NCBI GenBank assembly: GCA_020846145.1
Contig: JADLEL010000005.1
Location: 1-43,109, forward strand
From: Pirellulales bacterium
GTDB taxonomy: Bacteria > Planctomycetota > Planctomycetia > Pirellulales > Thermoguttaceae
Length of the DNA stretch: 43,109 bases
Reading direction: 5' to 3'
Below, piece after piece: positions 7,321-16,209 of this stretch. Every line of letters begins with the position of its first letter. Positions within the stretch are counted from its first letter, which is position 1. The notes beneath the pieces are model-generated. The model was not told the origin of the DNA. It did no database searches and was given only the letters and a program-made list of their open reading frames with translations. Both the position numbers and the translations under genes were made by a program.

Positions 7321-10300
7321 CTTGCATCGGCACGCCGATGTTCAGCGAATTCGCCACGATGGAAGGTGCGTTGAGCGTCGCGCCTACTGCGACCGAGACG
7401 GCGGCGGTCGGGGTGCTTAGCGGCGTGGTGAAGGTCAACGTGCCTTCATTGACGAAGGTATTGCCGGTGTACGTCTGACCGGCGCTCAAGGTCAACGTGC
7501 CTAGGCCGCGTTTGGTCAATCCGCCGGAGACGTTGTCGGTGAACGCGCCGACCGGGCTTACCAAGGGAGCGGTTCCGCCGCCGCCCAGGAAGGTGAACGT
7601 CAACACGTCGGTGGCCAGATAGTTGATGCCGGGATTTGTAATGGTGATCCCGGTGATGTGGCCGTTAACGTCGATGGCGGCGTTGGCGGTCGCCCCGGAT
7701 CCGCTGCCGCCCGAAATCTGGACCAGAGGCGGCGCGACGTAGCCGGTGCCGTTGTTGTTGGGGTCGGCGTCCAAGGCGACGCTCGTCAAGCCCTTGCCGG
7801 TGGGAGCGAGCAGCATCGACGTGGTATCTCCCATGTCGAAGCCGGCGGTGTCCATGACGGCGCCGTCGCTATAGACGTACATCTCCATGTTCCGCACCCA
7901 AGTGCCTTGGTTGGCGCGGGCGGCTTTCAATACGCCGCCGTGGAAGTTGACGATGCCGACGTTATTCGTCTGGCCGGTTCGCTCTTCGAGGACGTACGTC
8001 GCCAGGGTGCCATCGACGGCGGCGGCGTTGTTGGGAACGCCCAAATTGAGGATGCCGCGGCCGTTGGTTTGGTACGCAAGGTAAATGCGGTACACGTTCG
8101 AGATGTCGGCCGTGCCGCTGACGTTCATCACGCCGGCGCCGATATCGCCCAGCACGTTGCTAACCGTGGAGGTGCCGGACACGACGGTCGGACCGCCGGT
8201 AAAGTTGGCGACGCCGAAGGAGGTGGCCGCCGCTCCCAGCCAGAGCCGGGCGCCGGAGGCCAAATTGAGCGTTCCACCGGTTTGCTCGAACAGGCCGTAG
8301 CCCGCGTTGCCGATGTAATTGTAGGCGCCGTTGAGGTTCAGCGTTCCGCCGGACAATTTCAATTGTCCGTAGGAAGCGGCGGCATCGCCGTAATAGGAGT
8401 AACTGGTTACGGTCGCGGTGCCGCCGGTTTGCTTGACGACGCCGAGGCCCGCGGTGCCGACGACGAGATATTCCCTGAATTGGGCTTCGCCGGCGGAAAT
8501 GTTGATGGCGCCGATTCCGGTGGCGGCGGTGCCGACCCAGGTCCGGCCGCCGAAACGCAGCGAGCCGCCGGTCTGGTTGAGGACGCCGACGCCGGCGCCG
8601 CCGACTTGGACGCCGTCGTACCAGCTATCGACGCTTCCGCCGGAGAGGTTGTAGTACCCCTTCGCCGTTGCCGAACCGTCGCCGCCGATGATCCACGTCC
8701 GGGAGCCGGTGTTGACCGATTGCAGGGTGCCGCCCGTTTGATTGATCGTGCCGACGGCGTTGTCCCAGCGGCCCACGTAGAAGATGCCGACGTCGAAGGA
8801 GGCGTTATTCTGGAGGTTGACGGTAGTGACGGCGTCTCCAGCCACGGCCACGTTCGTTTCGAGCGTCGAGGTCATGACGACCTTGGCGTTGTCTTTCAGC
8901 ATGAACGTCGTTTCGCCGTACACGCCGACGTCGAACCAGTTGCGGTCGAGAATCAGTTGGCTGTTCTCCGACATGGTGACCGTGGCCTTGGTTCCGGTGT
9001 TGGCGGCGAACTTCACGTAGCTCAAGGCTTCGATTTTCGCGTTGCCTGACATCGTCAAGGTGGCGTCGGCGCCGGGATTGTCGCCGATCCACATCGAACC
9101 CACGTCGGCTCGGGTACTCAAGTTAATCTCGGAATTGCCCGACATTTCTAGCACCGGTTTGCTGTTGAAGCCGGTGGCGCCGCCGTAGTAGCCGAGGGAC
9201 ATGAAGTGGGCGTCGATCTTCGAATCGCCGGTCATCTTCAGGGTGGAAGTGTTGCCGGTGGTAATGCCTTTGCCCACATAAATGTAGCCGTTGATGTCGA
9301 TCGTGCCGCTCTTGATCTCCATCGTGGTGTCGGTCGTCGTGGCATTGTCGCCCGCGACGAGCCAGGCGGAGATGGCCGAGAGGTCGGACTCGAGCTTGTA
9401 CACCGCGCCGGCGCCGCCGTCGAAGACCATGCTTCCCTCCACCAGGCGGATGTCCGAGTGGTTGAGAGTTTGGACTCCGGGGTAATTGAAGGTCAACTTG
9501 CCGGTTCCGGTCTTATAGACCACGCCCGTCCCGATGCCGTTGATCTTGCCGGAGAGGGTGATGTCCTGAGTCGATTCGATCGTCAGGCCGCCGGAAATGG
9601 TAATCCCGCGTTGGGTTGTCACGGATGCCCCGCCGGCGTACCTGAGGGTGCCGTTGAGCGCCAGTTGCGAGGGATCGAGGCTCGTTACGGCGTTCCAAGC
9701 GCCGAGCGAGCTGGGCGCACCGTCGGCGAGGTTGGTTACTTCCAGCGTACCGCCGTACATGACCGTGGGGCCGGTGTAGGTATTGGCGGTGTTGGCCAGG
9801 ACTAGTTTACCCCCCTCGAGGAGTCCCAAACCGCCCGCGCCGCTCACCACGCCGTTGAGGGTCAGCGAATTGGAGTCGTCGCCCGCCGGATCGAACACGT
9901 TGATCCGCGTATTCTGGCCCAGGACCACGGGGACGTTCACGACGTGATTCCCCGTAACCACCGTAATCTGCGCCTCGGACGCGATCGTGGTGCTGAGCGT
10001 GAGGGTGCTTCCGGCGCTCCCCAGGTCGCTGAGCGTATAAGGCGTCGCATTATTGAAGATTACCGTGCCGACGTCCACGTTGGCCTGCAGATCGACGACG
10101 CTGCCGCCGATCGCGCCGCCGAAGTTCCCGAAGAGCGCCTGTTGATTGGCGCCGGGAACCGAAGTGGTCCAATTCGCGACGTTGCCGTAGGCGCCGCCCG
10201 AACCGTTGTTCCATTCGTTGGTGATCGCGGCGAAAGTCGCTTGGACCTTGCTCGGAGTGAACGGATCGCCCACGATGCCCGCCGTGTAGGTCAGGCCGTA

Positions 10301-12580
10301 AGTCGAGGTTCCGATGCTATCGACTCCCGGCATCAGGGTGGGAGCGATTTCGCCGAGTCCGGTGGCCCAGGACATCAAATCGACCGGTGATCCCGTGTAA
10401 TAAAACGCGGGGTCCGAAGTGTTGGTGACAAAATCGACGACGCCGCTGCCGGAAACGTTCGTGGGCGCGGAATCCAACAGCAAGAGATCGGAGCCGGTGC
10501 CCCCCGTGGCGTCATTTTTGAACAGGAACCGCGCCTTGTCCTGGATGGACAAGGTGCTGAGCCGCAAGGTGCCGTAGGCGCCGTCGCCCGGGGCGATGGT
10601 GCCGCCGGTTTCGACGGTTACCGCCGGCAGGGCGAGAGCGAGCGCCGCGCCGCCGAGGGACGCGCCGTTCTTCACGGTGATTCCCGACGAGGCAAGTGTT
10701 CCCGCGGGGCCGATGATCCGCAAGGTTCCCCCTTCGACCACGGTCGGGCCGGTGTAAGAGTTGCCCGCCGACAAGCGGAGCGTTCCGTGGTTGAGTTTCC
10801 GCAGCCCGCCGCCGAGCGAAACCGCGTCGGTCTGGAGCGCCTGGTCGATGGTTACGGTGTAGCTGTTGGAGTCGATGACCGCGCCCCCCGCTTTCACGTA
10901 GAGGTTCAGCGTGGCGTTGCCGCCGTTGGCGATCCAATTGCTATTGTTCCACACGGCCCTCAGGGTTCCGCCATCAAAATTGATTGTGGCGGGCTGGTAG
11001 TTGCCCACGGAGTAGGTATTGATCGACGGCGCGGAAAACGTGCCGCCGTTGAGGTTCAGCGTAGCCGATGCGTTCGTGCTCGTGCCGGTACTGACGAGCA
11101 GATAAATTTCGCCGGTGCTTAAGGTCGTGCCGGCGTTTTGATTCCACACGCCCGCGGAGCCGCCGTAACCGATGACGATCTGGCCGTATTGAGCGCCGGT
11201 AGCCGAGGCTAATCCGATTTGGCCATAGACTTTATGGATGAACGTCGGATTGTCGGTGAGCGATCCCAGGGTTCCCATGTTCACGGTGCCGCGGCCATAG
11301 GCCAGATTGCCGACGCGGACGTACGAAGCGACGTCGGCCCTGGCGTTTCCGGTCAGGGTCAGCGTTCCGGTGGACATGGGGAAGGTATCGACGCCCACGG
11401 CCTTCCAGTCGTCGCCCAGCACCAGCGAGGCGTTGCGCATCAACAGGGAGGTGTTGTCGGTCATCGTCATCGTGCCCTGGCTGCTGCGCCAAATTCCCAA
11501 GGTCATGGTAACCCCGCGAAGGTTCAGCGCGGCATTGCCCGTCATGTTGAGGGCGCCGACGCCCATCCCCGGCGCGGGCGAAGTGTCGCCGCTGGTGCCG
11601 TAACCATAGATCATCGCGCCGTTCTTGTGGTTCCATACGGCGTTGCCGCTCATGTTGACGGTGCCGCTGGCGCCGGCCGCGCCCAGGACGCCGATGAAGG
11701 CGTCGTGGTTGGTGTTCATCACGGCGGTGCCGCTAATGTTCATGATGCCCGTCGCGGCGCTCTCGCCGATGGACACGCGGCCCGATCCCTTGATTTTGTT
11801 GATGACGCCGCCGGAAAAGTCGAATTGGGAAATTCCCGCCACGCCGGAGCGGCCGATTTGAATCCAGCCGTCGTAATCGGTGGCGGCGTTGACGTAGTTT
11901 ATGACGCCGCCGGACATGGAGGCGGTGGAAGCCTTGCCGTAGCCGACGAAAAATCCGTCGCCGATATTCAGGGTTCCGCCGGTTTGCGTCGAAGTCGAGC
12001 CGGTGGCGCCTTGCGAGGAATATCCCACGACGTAAGCGCCGAGGGTGCTTAACGAACCGCCGCTGAGCGCCACGGAGCCGGTGGCTGCTTGGTATCCGAT
12101 GCGGACGGTGTTGCCGTAGCTCGCCGTTCCACCCGATTGCGTGTAGGTTCCCGAAGCTTGCGGCGACGTGGTGGCGGTGGTGTAACCCACATAGAGATAA
12201 GATCCGCCGGTGATCGATCCGCCCGTCATGTTGACCGACCCGGTATAACCGTTGTAGCCGAGGACGACGCTGCCGGTCGAGGTGAGAGCGCCCGTGCCGG
12301 AGACGTTAATCCCTCCGTTGCCGGCGTAGCCGAGAGTGTCGTTGTATCCGATGTAAACCGTGCCTACGACCGGCGTGAAGGGGGTCGTCAGTTCGGCCGT
12401 GGTTCCGTTGCCGAGCGCCGGAGAATCGGTGTCCACCGGGAAGTTCGGCGTCCACTTGGTAATGTCCGTAAGCTGATCGCCCGTGGCGCCGGTCCACAGT
12501 ACGACTGCGGCTTGTGCGGGCAGGGCCAAAATCATGCCGGCAAGAAGCAGGAACGCACATACTTTGAAGAGCGAATTCAT
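7229..12580 (-). CDS. Giant secreted beta-strand repeat PEP-CTERM protein (1783 aa)
   Basis: The start is ATG at 12580, preceded by GGAGG at 9-nt spacing. It gives a classical signal peptide (MNSLFKVCAFLLLAGMILALPAQA, cleavage after AQA). The mature chain is a long beta-helix-like array of short Gly/Ser/Thr/Asn-rich repeats (GTLNMTGNA, SGGxLxxGxxYxVGY and similar). PATR units occur at intervals, e.g. KLNHGTLRLSAGNSYTGPT, LLEGGKLVLANTANTYTGPT and TKRGLGTLTLSAGQTYTGNT. The C-terminus is VPEPGTLVLLLLAG, a helix and RRK: an exosortase sorting signal. It is probably a surface or matrix protein. The open frame continues upstream to 12898, but that part is not protein-like and lacks an RBS. It is the intact neighbour of the truncated relative downstream, with which it shares its end cassette. 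Function beyond surface adhesion or structure is unknown. Confidence 0.9.
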   Translation of the reverse strand: MNSLFKVCAFLLLAGMILALPAQAAVVLWTGATGDQLTDITKWTPNFPVDTDSPALGNGTTAELTTPFTPVVGTVYIGYNDTLGYAGNGGINVSGTGALTSTGSVVLGYNGYTGSVNMTGGSITGGSYLYVGYTTATTSPQASGTYTQSGGTASYGNTVRIGYQAATGSVALSGGSLSTLGAYVVGYSSQGATGSTSTQTGGTLNIGDGFFVGYGKASTASMSGGVINYVNAATDYDGWIQIGRSGVAGISQFDFSGGVINKIKGSGRVSIGESAATGIMNISGTAVMNTNHDAFIGVLGAAGASGTVNMSGNAVWNHKNGAMIYGYGTSGDTSPAPGMGVGALNMTGNAALNLRGVTMTLGIWRSSQGTMTMTDNTSLLMRNASLVLGDDWKAVGVDTFPMSTGTLTLTGNARADVASYVRVGNLAYGRGTVNMGTLGSLTDNPTFIHKVYGQIGLASATGAQYGQIVIGYGGSAGVWNQNAGTTLSTGEIYLLVSTGTSTNASATLNLNGGTFSAPSINTYSVGNYQPATINFDGGTLRAVWNNSNWIANGGNATLNLYVKAGGAVIDSNSYTVTIDQALQTDAVSLGGGLRKLNHGTLRLSAGNSYTGPTVVEGGTLRIIGPAGTLASSGITVKNGASLGGAALALALPAVTVETGGTIAPGDGAYGTLRLSTLSIQDKARFLFKNDATGGTGSDLLLLDSAPTNVSGSGVVDFVTNTSDPAFYYTGSPVDLMSWATGLGEIAPTLMPGVDSIGTSTYGLTYTAGIVGDPFTPSKVQATFAAITNEWNNGSGGAYGNVANWTTSVPGANQQALFGNFGGAIGGSVVDLQANVDVGTVIFNNATPYTLSDLGSAGSTLTLSTTIASEAQITVVTGNHVVNVPVVLGQNTRINVFDPAGDDSNSLTLNGVVSGAGGLGLLEGGKLVLANTANTYTGPTVMYGGTLEVTNLADGAPSSLGAWNAVTSLDPSQLALNGTLRYAGGASVTTQRGITISGGLTIESTQDITLSGKINGIGTGVVYKTGTGKLTFNYPGVQTLNHSDIRLVEGSMVFDGGAGAVYKLESDLSAISAWLVAGDNATTTDTTMEIKSGTIDINGYIYVGKGITTGNTSTLKMTGDSKIDAHFMSLGYYGGATGFNSKPVLEMSGNSEINLSTRADVGSMWIGDNPGADATLTMSGNAKIEALSYVKFAANTGTKATVTMSENSQLILDRNWFDVGVYGETTFMLKDNAKVVMTSTLETNVAVAGDAVTTVNLQNNASFDVGIFYVGRWDNAVGTINQTGGTLQSVNTGSRTWIIGGDGSATAKGYYNLSGGSVDSWYDGVQVGGAGVGVLNQTGGSLRFGGRTWVGTAATGIGAINISAGEAQFREYLVVGTAGLGVVKQTGGTATVTSYSYYGDAAASYGQLKLSGGTLNLNGAYNYIGNAGYGLFEQTGGTLNLASGARLWLGAAATSFGVANFTGGPTVVSGTSTVSNVLGDIGAGVMNVSGTADISNVYRIYLAYQTNGRGILNLGVPNNAAAVDGTLATYVLEERTGQTNNVGIVNFHGGVLKAARANQGTWVRNMEMYVYSDGAVMDTAGFDMGDTTSMLLAPTGKGLTSVALDADPNNNGTGYVAPPLVQISGGSGSGATANAAIDVNGHITGITITNPGINYLATDVLTFTFLGGGGTAPLVSPVGAFTDNVSGGLTKRGLGTLTLSAGQTYTGNTFVNEGTLTFTTPLSTPTAAVSVAVGATLNAPSIVANSLNIGVPMQAAAAAVPEPGTLVLLLLAGAALAGAYLRRK

Positions 12581-12638
12581 TAGACGTAACCTCCAAAACG
12601 GGTGTGATGTAGAAAGTGCTAGGTAGCTAAACGTGCAT

Positions 12639-12656
12639 GCGGCGAAAAAACGCCGC
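12639..12656. promoter_or_regulatory. Hairpin in the leader of the giant PATR gene
   Basis: GCGGCG and CGCCGC flank six As on the plus strand (Ts on the minus strand), about 60 nt upstream of the ATG at 12580. It could stabilise or attenuate the mRNA leader. Confidence 0.4.
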
Positions 12657-12697
12657 CATTTTAAAACCTTATGCCTCATTGTGCCAACGGACGCGGT

Positions 12698-12717
12698 TCG
12701 GATTCGCGCGAATCCGA
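12698..12717. promoter_or_regulatory. Perfect 20-bp palindrome upstream of the giant PATR gene (putative operator)
   Basis: TCGGATTCGCGCGAATCCGA reads identically on both strands, 118 nt upstream of the ATG. It shares the ATTCGC core with the 20-bp tandem repeats at 12791-12846. Together they look like a protein-binding region; the binding protein is unknown. Confidence 0.5.
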
Positions 12718-12790
12718 CGTGTTTCACGCTCCGCACGGACGAACTCCGCGCGGACCATCGATACGATTGCCCGCTTCGCCAAAAAATGTG

Positions 12791-12846
12791 CCCGATTCGC
12801 AAAACGGATGCCCGATTCGCAAAACAGATGCCCAATTCGCAAAACC
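12791..12846. repeat. 20-bp tandem repeat, about 2.8 copies
   Basis: Units CCCGATTCGCAAAACGGATG (12791-12810), the same with one change (12811-12830), and CCCAATTCGCAAAACC (12831-12846). A degenerate copy may precede them. They lie 211-266 nt upstream of the giant PATR gene and have no spacers, so they are not CRISPR. They resemble iteron or operator arrays. Confidence 0.7.
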
Positions 12847-13316
12847 TTCTCTGTCCCCATTTGAAAATCGAACGTGGATCAAAGAACTCCTTTCTCACTT
12901 CACCTCGAGTGATAAAGCAGGACGATAGTTATTGCGCTAGCGGGAAACGATCGCTATTATCCGGGAAAAAAATAGCGATTCGTGGTTTTCGATGGTGTAT
13001 TTCTAGGATGCTTAAAAGGAAACGAAGAGTATCCAGTCTATAACAAGACCGGTTCGGATGACATTTATGATAACTACGAATAGGTCGATTGTCAACGATT
13101 TACTGGCAATTATTTACATGAAATAATTCGCAAAAATTTACCTCGGTCATTACTGCGCTGCGCAAGAAGGATGCGGCTGTTCATCGTTATGGGGGTATGT
13201 TTCACGATTCCAAAGGTTTCGTTTCACATTTCCCCTTCGCCTTGACGCTTTTCGGCAATCTCGGACAATGGGGGGATTGGAGTGCGAAGCAAATAGCCCA
13301 ATTTATGGGGTAAACC
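12847..13316. other. Non-coding gap between divergent genes
   Basis: I see no credible gene here. It holds an AT-rich palindrome at 13108-13128 (AATTATTT, five bases, AAATAATT) and a possible ispD promoter nearer the gene. The intergenic space as a whole (12581-13316) separates the divergent giant PATR gene and ispD. Confidence 0.5.
13242..13269 (+). promoter_or_regulatory. Possible sigma70-like promoter for ispD
   Basis: TTGACG (13242-13247), 16 nt, then GACAAT (13264-13269). It would give a leader of about 40 nt before the ATG at 13317. The -10 box matches 4 of 6 positions. Confidence 0.35.
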
Positions 13317-14057
13317 ATGTCGAAATTCGCCGTTATTCTGCCTGCCGCCGGGAAGAGCGCCAGGTTTCGGGACACTTTTTACAAGAAACCGTTCATCCCT
13401 ATGGCCAATAAGGCGGTTTGGCTGTATTCGACGGAGCGGTTTCTGAATCGGGAGGACGTGATCCAGACGATTTTAGTGATCGCGTCGGAGGACCGCGAGC
13501 AGTTCAACCTGAAATTCGGGGCGAATATCGCCATTTTGGGAATCGAGGTGGTCGAGGGGGGGGAGGAGCGGGCCGATTCGGTCGAGGCGGCATTAGCCCG
13601 GGTGAACCCGGCGGCCGATTTCGTCTGCGTTCACGATGCCGCCCGGCCCTGTATCTGCGACGAGTGGATCGACAAGATTTTCGAGGCCGCCCAACAGACC
13701 GACGCCGCGATTTTCGCCCTGCCCGTGCCTGGTACGCTGAAAATAGTGGGGAGCGACCACCAGATTCAAGAAACCGTCGGCCGCGAAAACCTCTGGGAAG
13801 CCCAAACGCCGCAAGTTTTCCGCCGGCAACTCTTATTGGATGCCTACGCTAAGCGGCAAGGCTTCAAGGCCACCGACGACGCGCAACTCGTCGAGCGGCT
13901 CGGCTGCAAAGTTACCGTCGTTACCGGCTCGCCGATCAATCTGAAAATCACCACGCGGGAAGACTTGCGTTTGGCCGAGCAGGCGATTAAAGCGTTGCCC
14001 AAACCGAAGATTTTCGGCGGCGGGAATCCCTTCGCGGACGACGACAAGTGGCGGTAG
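13317..14057 (+). CDS. ispD: 2-C-methyl-D-erythritol 4-phosphate cytidylyltransferase
   Basis: The enzyme transfers CMP from CTP to MEP in the non-mevalonate isoprenoid pathway, in the cytoplasm. The protein is 246 residues, close to the usual ~230. The nucleotide-binding signature PAAGKSARF is at 9-17. The family motifs VHDAARP (105-111), LPVPGTLK (135-142), WEAQTPQVF (160-168), TDDAQLVE (186-193) and the closing NLKITTREDL are all present. The stop codon is immediately followed by a GAGGGG-rich repeat and then a four-helix-bundle gene and tyrS on the same strand. The last ~20 residues (KPKIFGGGNPFADDDKWR) extend past the usual end. I see no damage to catalytic motifs. Confidence 0.93.
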   Translation: MSKFAVILPAAGKSARFRDTFYKKPFIPMANKAVWLYSTERFLNREDVIQTILVIASEDREQFNLKFGANIAILGIEVVEGGEERADSVEAALARVNPAADFVCVHDAARPCICDEWIDKIFEAAQQTDAAIFALPVPGTLKIVGSDHQIQETVGRENLWEAQTPQVFRRQLLLDAYAKRQGFKATDDAQLVERLGCKVTVVTGSPINLKITTREDLRLAEQAIKALPKPKIFGGGNPFADDDKWR

Positions 14058-14097
14058 GAGAGGGGAGAGGGGAGAGGGGGGAGGGGAGAGGGGAGAG
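14057..14097. repeat. GAGAGGGG purine-rich repeat left of the four-helix-bundle gene
   Basis: A tract of repeated GAGGGGA units begins right at the ispD stop codon. Its complement (CCCCTCTC units) occurs at 14515-14548, so the two tracts bracket the four-helix-bundle gene as inverted repeats. Confidence 0.8.
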
Positions 14098-14138
14098 AAA
14101 CGAACAATTCCGAAATTATCGGCAGTGGAGGATTCAAG

Positions 14139-14510
14139 ATGGCAGTGAAGGATTATAGGGAATTAATCGTTTGGCAGAAGGCGATGGACCTTGTGGAGCA
14201 AGTTTACCATCATACCGGTCGTTTTCCCAAGGAAGAAGTTTACGGTTTATCGAGTCAGCTTCGCCGCGCGGCGGTTTCCATTCCCTCGAATATCGCGGAA
14301 GGAAATGCAAGAACTACAACACGCGATTTTCTCCATTTTCTTTCCATCGCCTACGGATCGATTAAGGAAGTCGAAACGCAAATTCTCATCGCGGAACGCC
14401 TGGGCTACGATATGCAGAAACTTACGCCGAAATTATTGGAATCGACGAACGAAGTCGCTCGGCTGATCAGTGGATTATCCAACTCATTGAAAAGGAAGTT
14501 AGAGTCATGA
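14139..14510 (+). CDS. Four-helix bundle protein (S23 / 23S-rRNA-intervening-sequence family)
   Basis: The 123-residue protein matches the TIGR02436/PF05635 family. It has the signature pattern YRELIVWQKAMDLVEQVYHH, LSSQLRRAAVSIPSNIAEGN, FLHFLSIAYGSIKEVETQI and a final amphipathic helix. Founders of this family are encoded inside 23S rRNA intervening sequences. Free-standing copies are common and of unproven function; they form pentameric helical barrels related to Avd of diversity-generating retroelements. No reverse transcriptase or variable repeat is nearby, so a retroelement link is not supported here. GGAGG lies 6 nt before the ATG. The stop overlaps the tyrS ATG (ATGA). The gene lies between complementary GAGGGG/CCCCTC tracts and splits what was probably an ispD-tyrS junction, which suggests it arrived as a unit. 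Confidence 0.9.
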   Translation: MAVKDYRELIVWQKAMDLVEQVYHHTGRFPKEEVYGLSSQLRRAAVSIPSNIAEGNARTTTRDFLHFLSIAYGSIKEVETQILIAERLGYDMQKLTPKLLESTNEVARLISGLSNSLKRKLES

Positions 14511-15823
14511 CCTTCCCTCTCTCCCCTCTCCCCTCTCCCCTCTCCCCTATCATTGAGGAACTCCAATGGCGCGAACTCGTCAACCAGACCACCGACGATG
14601 AAAATCTGCCGAGACTCTTGCACGAAAAACAAAAAGCGGTCTATGCCGGCTTCGATCCCACGGCCGACAGCTTGCACGTGGGGCATTTGATGGCGCTGAT
14701 GATTCTGCGGCGGTTTCAGCAGGCAGGGCATCGGCCGATCGCGCTGATCGGCGGGGCGACGGGCATGATCGGCGACCCCAGCGGAAAAACCGAGGAGCGA
14801 AAACTGCTCTCGCTCGACGTGCTCGAAGCGAACGTCCGCGGCATGGAAGCGCAAATGCGACGGTTCCTCGATTTCGACCGCGGCCCGCAATCGGCGGTGC
14901 TGGTGAACAACTACGAGTGGATGAGCAAGTTCGGCTACCTCGAATTCCTCCGCGACGTCGGCAAGCACTTTCCCGTGAACGTGATGCTTACGAAAGATTC
15001 GGTCAGGGCTAGGCTGGAACGGACCGACGCGGGCTTGAGCTACACCGAGTTCAGCTACATGCTGCTTCAAGCCTACGATTTCGTGCACCTGTACGATGAT
15101 TTCGGCTGCGAATTGCAGGTCGGCGGGAGCGATCAATGGGGGAACATCACGGCGGGCATCGACCTCGCCCGGCGGCTGCGCGGCGCGCAGCTTTACGGCA
15201 TGACCTGCCCGCTGCTCACCAAAAGCGACGGCGCGAAGATGGGCAAAACCGAGAGCGGCGCGCTGTGGCTCGCGCCCGAAAAGACCAGCCCCTACCAGTT
15301 CTATCAATACTGGATCAATCTGGCCGACGCCGACGTGGGCAAGTGCCTGCGGTTCTTCACCGATTTGAAGCGGGCGGAGATCGAAGGACTTTTGCGCGAA
15401 CACGCGGCCGATCCCGGCCGCCGCGCGGCGCAGCGCCGCTTGGCCGCCGAGCTAACGCGGCTCGTGCATGATGCCGAAGGGCTGCGCACGGCGGAAAGGG
15501 CCACGGAAATCTTTTTCGGCGCGGAAATCGACGACCTTTCCGACGCCCAGCTTACCGCCATCTTCGCCGACGTGCCCAGCAAGGAACTCCCCCGCGAACG
15601 GCTTGCCGCACCCGGCATATCGATCATCGATGCCTTGGTCGAAGCCGGACTGGCGAAAAGCAAGGCCGAAGCCCGACGAACCGTTACGCAAGGGGGTGCG
15701 TATCTGAACAACCGGCGGATCGAGGGGGTGGAAATCCTCCTCAATACCACCCATTTAGCGGGAGAATCGGTGATGGTGTTGCGATCGGGCAAGAAGAACT
15801 ATGCATTATTGCGGTTCGTATAA
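14507..15823 (+). CDS. tyrS: Tyrosyl-tRNA synthetase
   Basis: This class I aminoacyl-tRNA synthetase charges tRNA-Tyr. It has 438 residues. YAGFDPTADSLHVGH (46-60) carries the HIGH-type motif, and KMGKT (244-248) is the KMSKS equivalent. GGSDQWGNI is the substrate pocket. The C-terminal S4-type RNA-binding domain (IIDALVEAGLAKSKAEARRT onward) is complete. The family normally starts near 'IIEELQWRELVNQTTD'. Here the first 14 residues (MTFPLSPLPSPLSP) are translated from the CCCTCTCC repeat, and the ATG overlaps the stop of the four-helix-bundle gene. No other in-frame ATG precedes the conserved part. The start thus appears to have been replaced when the upstream unit inserted, and translation is probably coupled to it. 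Confidence 0.94.
   Translation: MTFPLSPLPSPLSPIIEELQWRELVNQTTDDENLPRLLHEKQKAVYAGFDPTADSLHVGHLMALMILRRFQQAGHRPIALIGGATGMIGDPSGKTEERKLLSLDVLEANVRGMEAQMRRFLDFDRGPQSAVLVNNYEWMSKFGYLEFLRDVGKHFPVNVMLTKDSVRARLERTDAGLSYTEFSYMLLQAYDFVHLYDDFGCELQVGGSDQWGNITAGIDLARRLRGAQLYGMTCPLLTKSDGAKMGKTESGALWLAPEKTSPYQFYQYWINLADADVGKCLRFFTDLKRAEIEGLLREHAADPGRRAAQRRLAAELTRLVHDAEGLRTAERATEIFFGAEIDDLSDAQLTAIFADVPSKELPRERLAAPGISIIDALVEAGLAKSKAEARRTVTQGGAYLNNRRIEGVEILLNTTHLAGESVMVLRSGKKNYALLRFV
14515..14548. repeat. CCCCTCTC pyrimidine repeat inside the tyrS 5' end
   Basis: This is the inverted partner of the GAGAGGGG tract at 14057-14097. It is translated as the first residues of TyrS (LSPLPSPLSP). Confidence 0.8.
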
Positions 15824-15847
15824 AATCGACATCACCCCAAAATATGT

Positions 15848-15877
15848 GTTGGCAATATTTGCCAACTTTCGTAAAAT
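15848..15877 (+). promoter_or_regulatory. parDE promoter with overlapping operator
   Basis: TTGGCA (15849-15854), 17 nt, then TAAAAT (15872-15877) is a good sigma70-like promoter. A palindrome GTTGGCAA-TAT-TTGCCAAC (15848-15866) covers the -35 box and spacer. A ribbon-helix-helix antitoxin bound there would block transcription, as is typical for autoregulated parDE operons. AGGAG before the ATG completes the signal. Confidence 0.7.
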
Positions 15878-15903
15878 GAAGGTATTTCCAGGAGATTATC
15901 ATC

Positions 15904-16206
15904 ATGCCAACGCGAAATATCAACTTAACCGAGCACTACGATGATTTCGTGGATAATTTAATAACTTCCGGACGTTTCAAAAATGCCAGCGAAGTCATGA
16001 GGGCGGGCTTACACATGTTGGAGCGGCAGACTTGCGAGGATCAAGAAAAATTGGAACTCTTGCGGCGATTGGCAAAGGAGGGTTTTGATCAGTTGGACCG
16101 CGGCGAGGGAATCGCGTTGCATGGCGAAGAGGAGCTAAAGAACTATATCGCGGAAATAGGACGTCGAGTCGGAGACGGAAGAAAGGCTCGATCGCAAGGC
16201 GAATAA
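15904..16206 (+). CDS. parD: ParD-like ribbon-helix-helix antitoxin
   Basis: The 100-residue protein starts MPTRNINLTEHYDDFVDNLI and continues SGRFKNASEVMRAGLHMLE, the standard RHH DNA-binding fold of CC2985/ParD antitoxins. The C-terminal part is charged and would wrap the toxin. GGAG lies 9 nt before the ATG. The toxin gene starts 3 nt after the stop. A palindromic operator overlaps the promoter just upstream, consistent with autorepression. The C-terminal tail (IGRRVGDGRKARSQGE) is longer than in many ParD proteins. The family call is firm; the cognate pairing is inferred from adjacency. Confidence 0.88.
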   Translation: MPTRNINLTEHYDDFVDNLITSGRFKNASEVMRAGLHMLERQTCEDQEKLELLRRLAKEGFDQLDRGEGIALHGEEELKNYIAEIGRRVGDGRKARSQGE

Positions 16207-16209
16207 CTC

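Noticed and set aside
12791..12846. Short direct repeats considered as a CRISPR array
   Set aside because: Units of 20 bp abut without spacers and no cas gene is present.
14139..14510. Diversity-generating retroelement (Avd-like protein)
   Set aside because: The four-helix-bundle family includes Avd, but no reverse transcriptase, template repeat or variable repeat is visible nearby.
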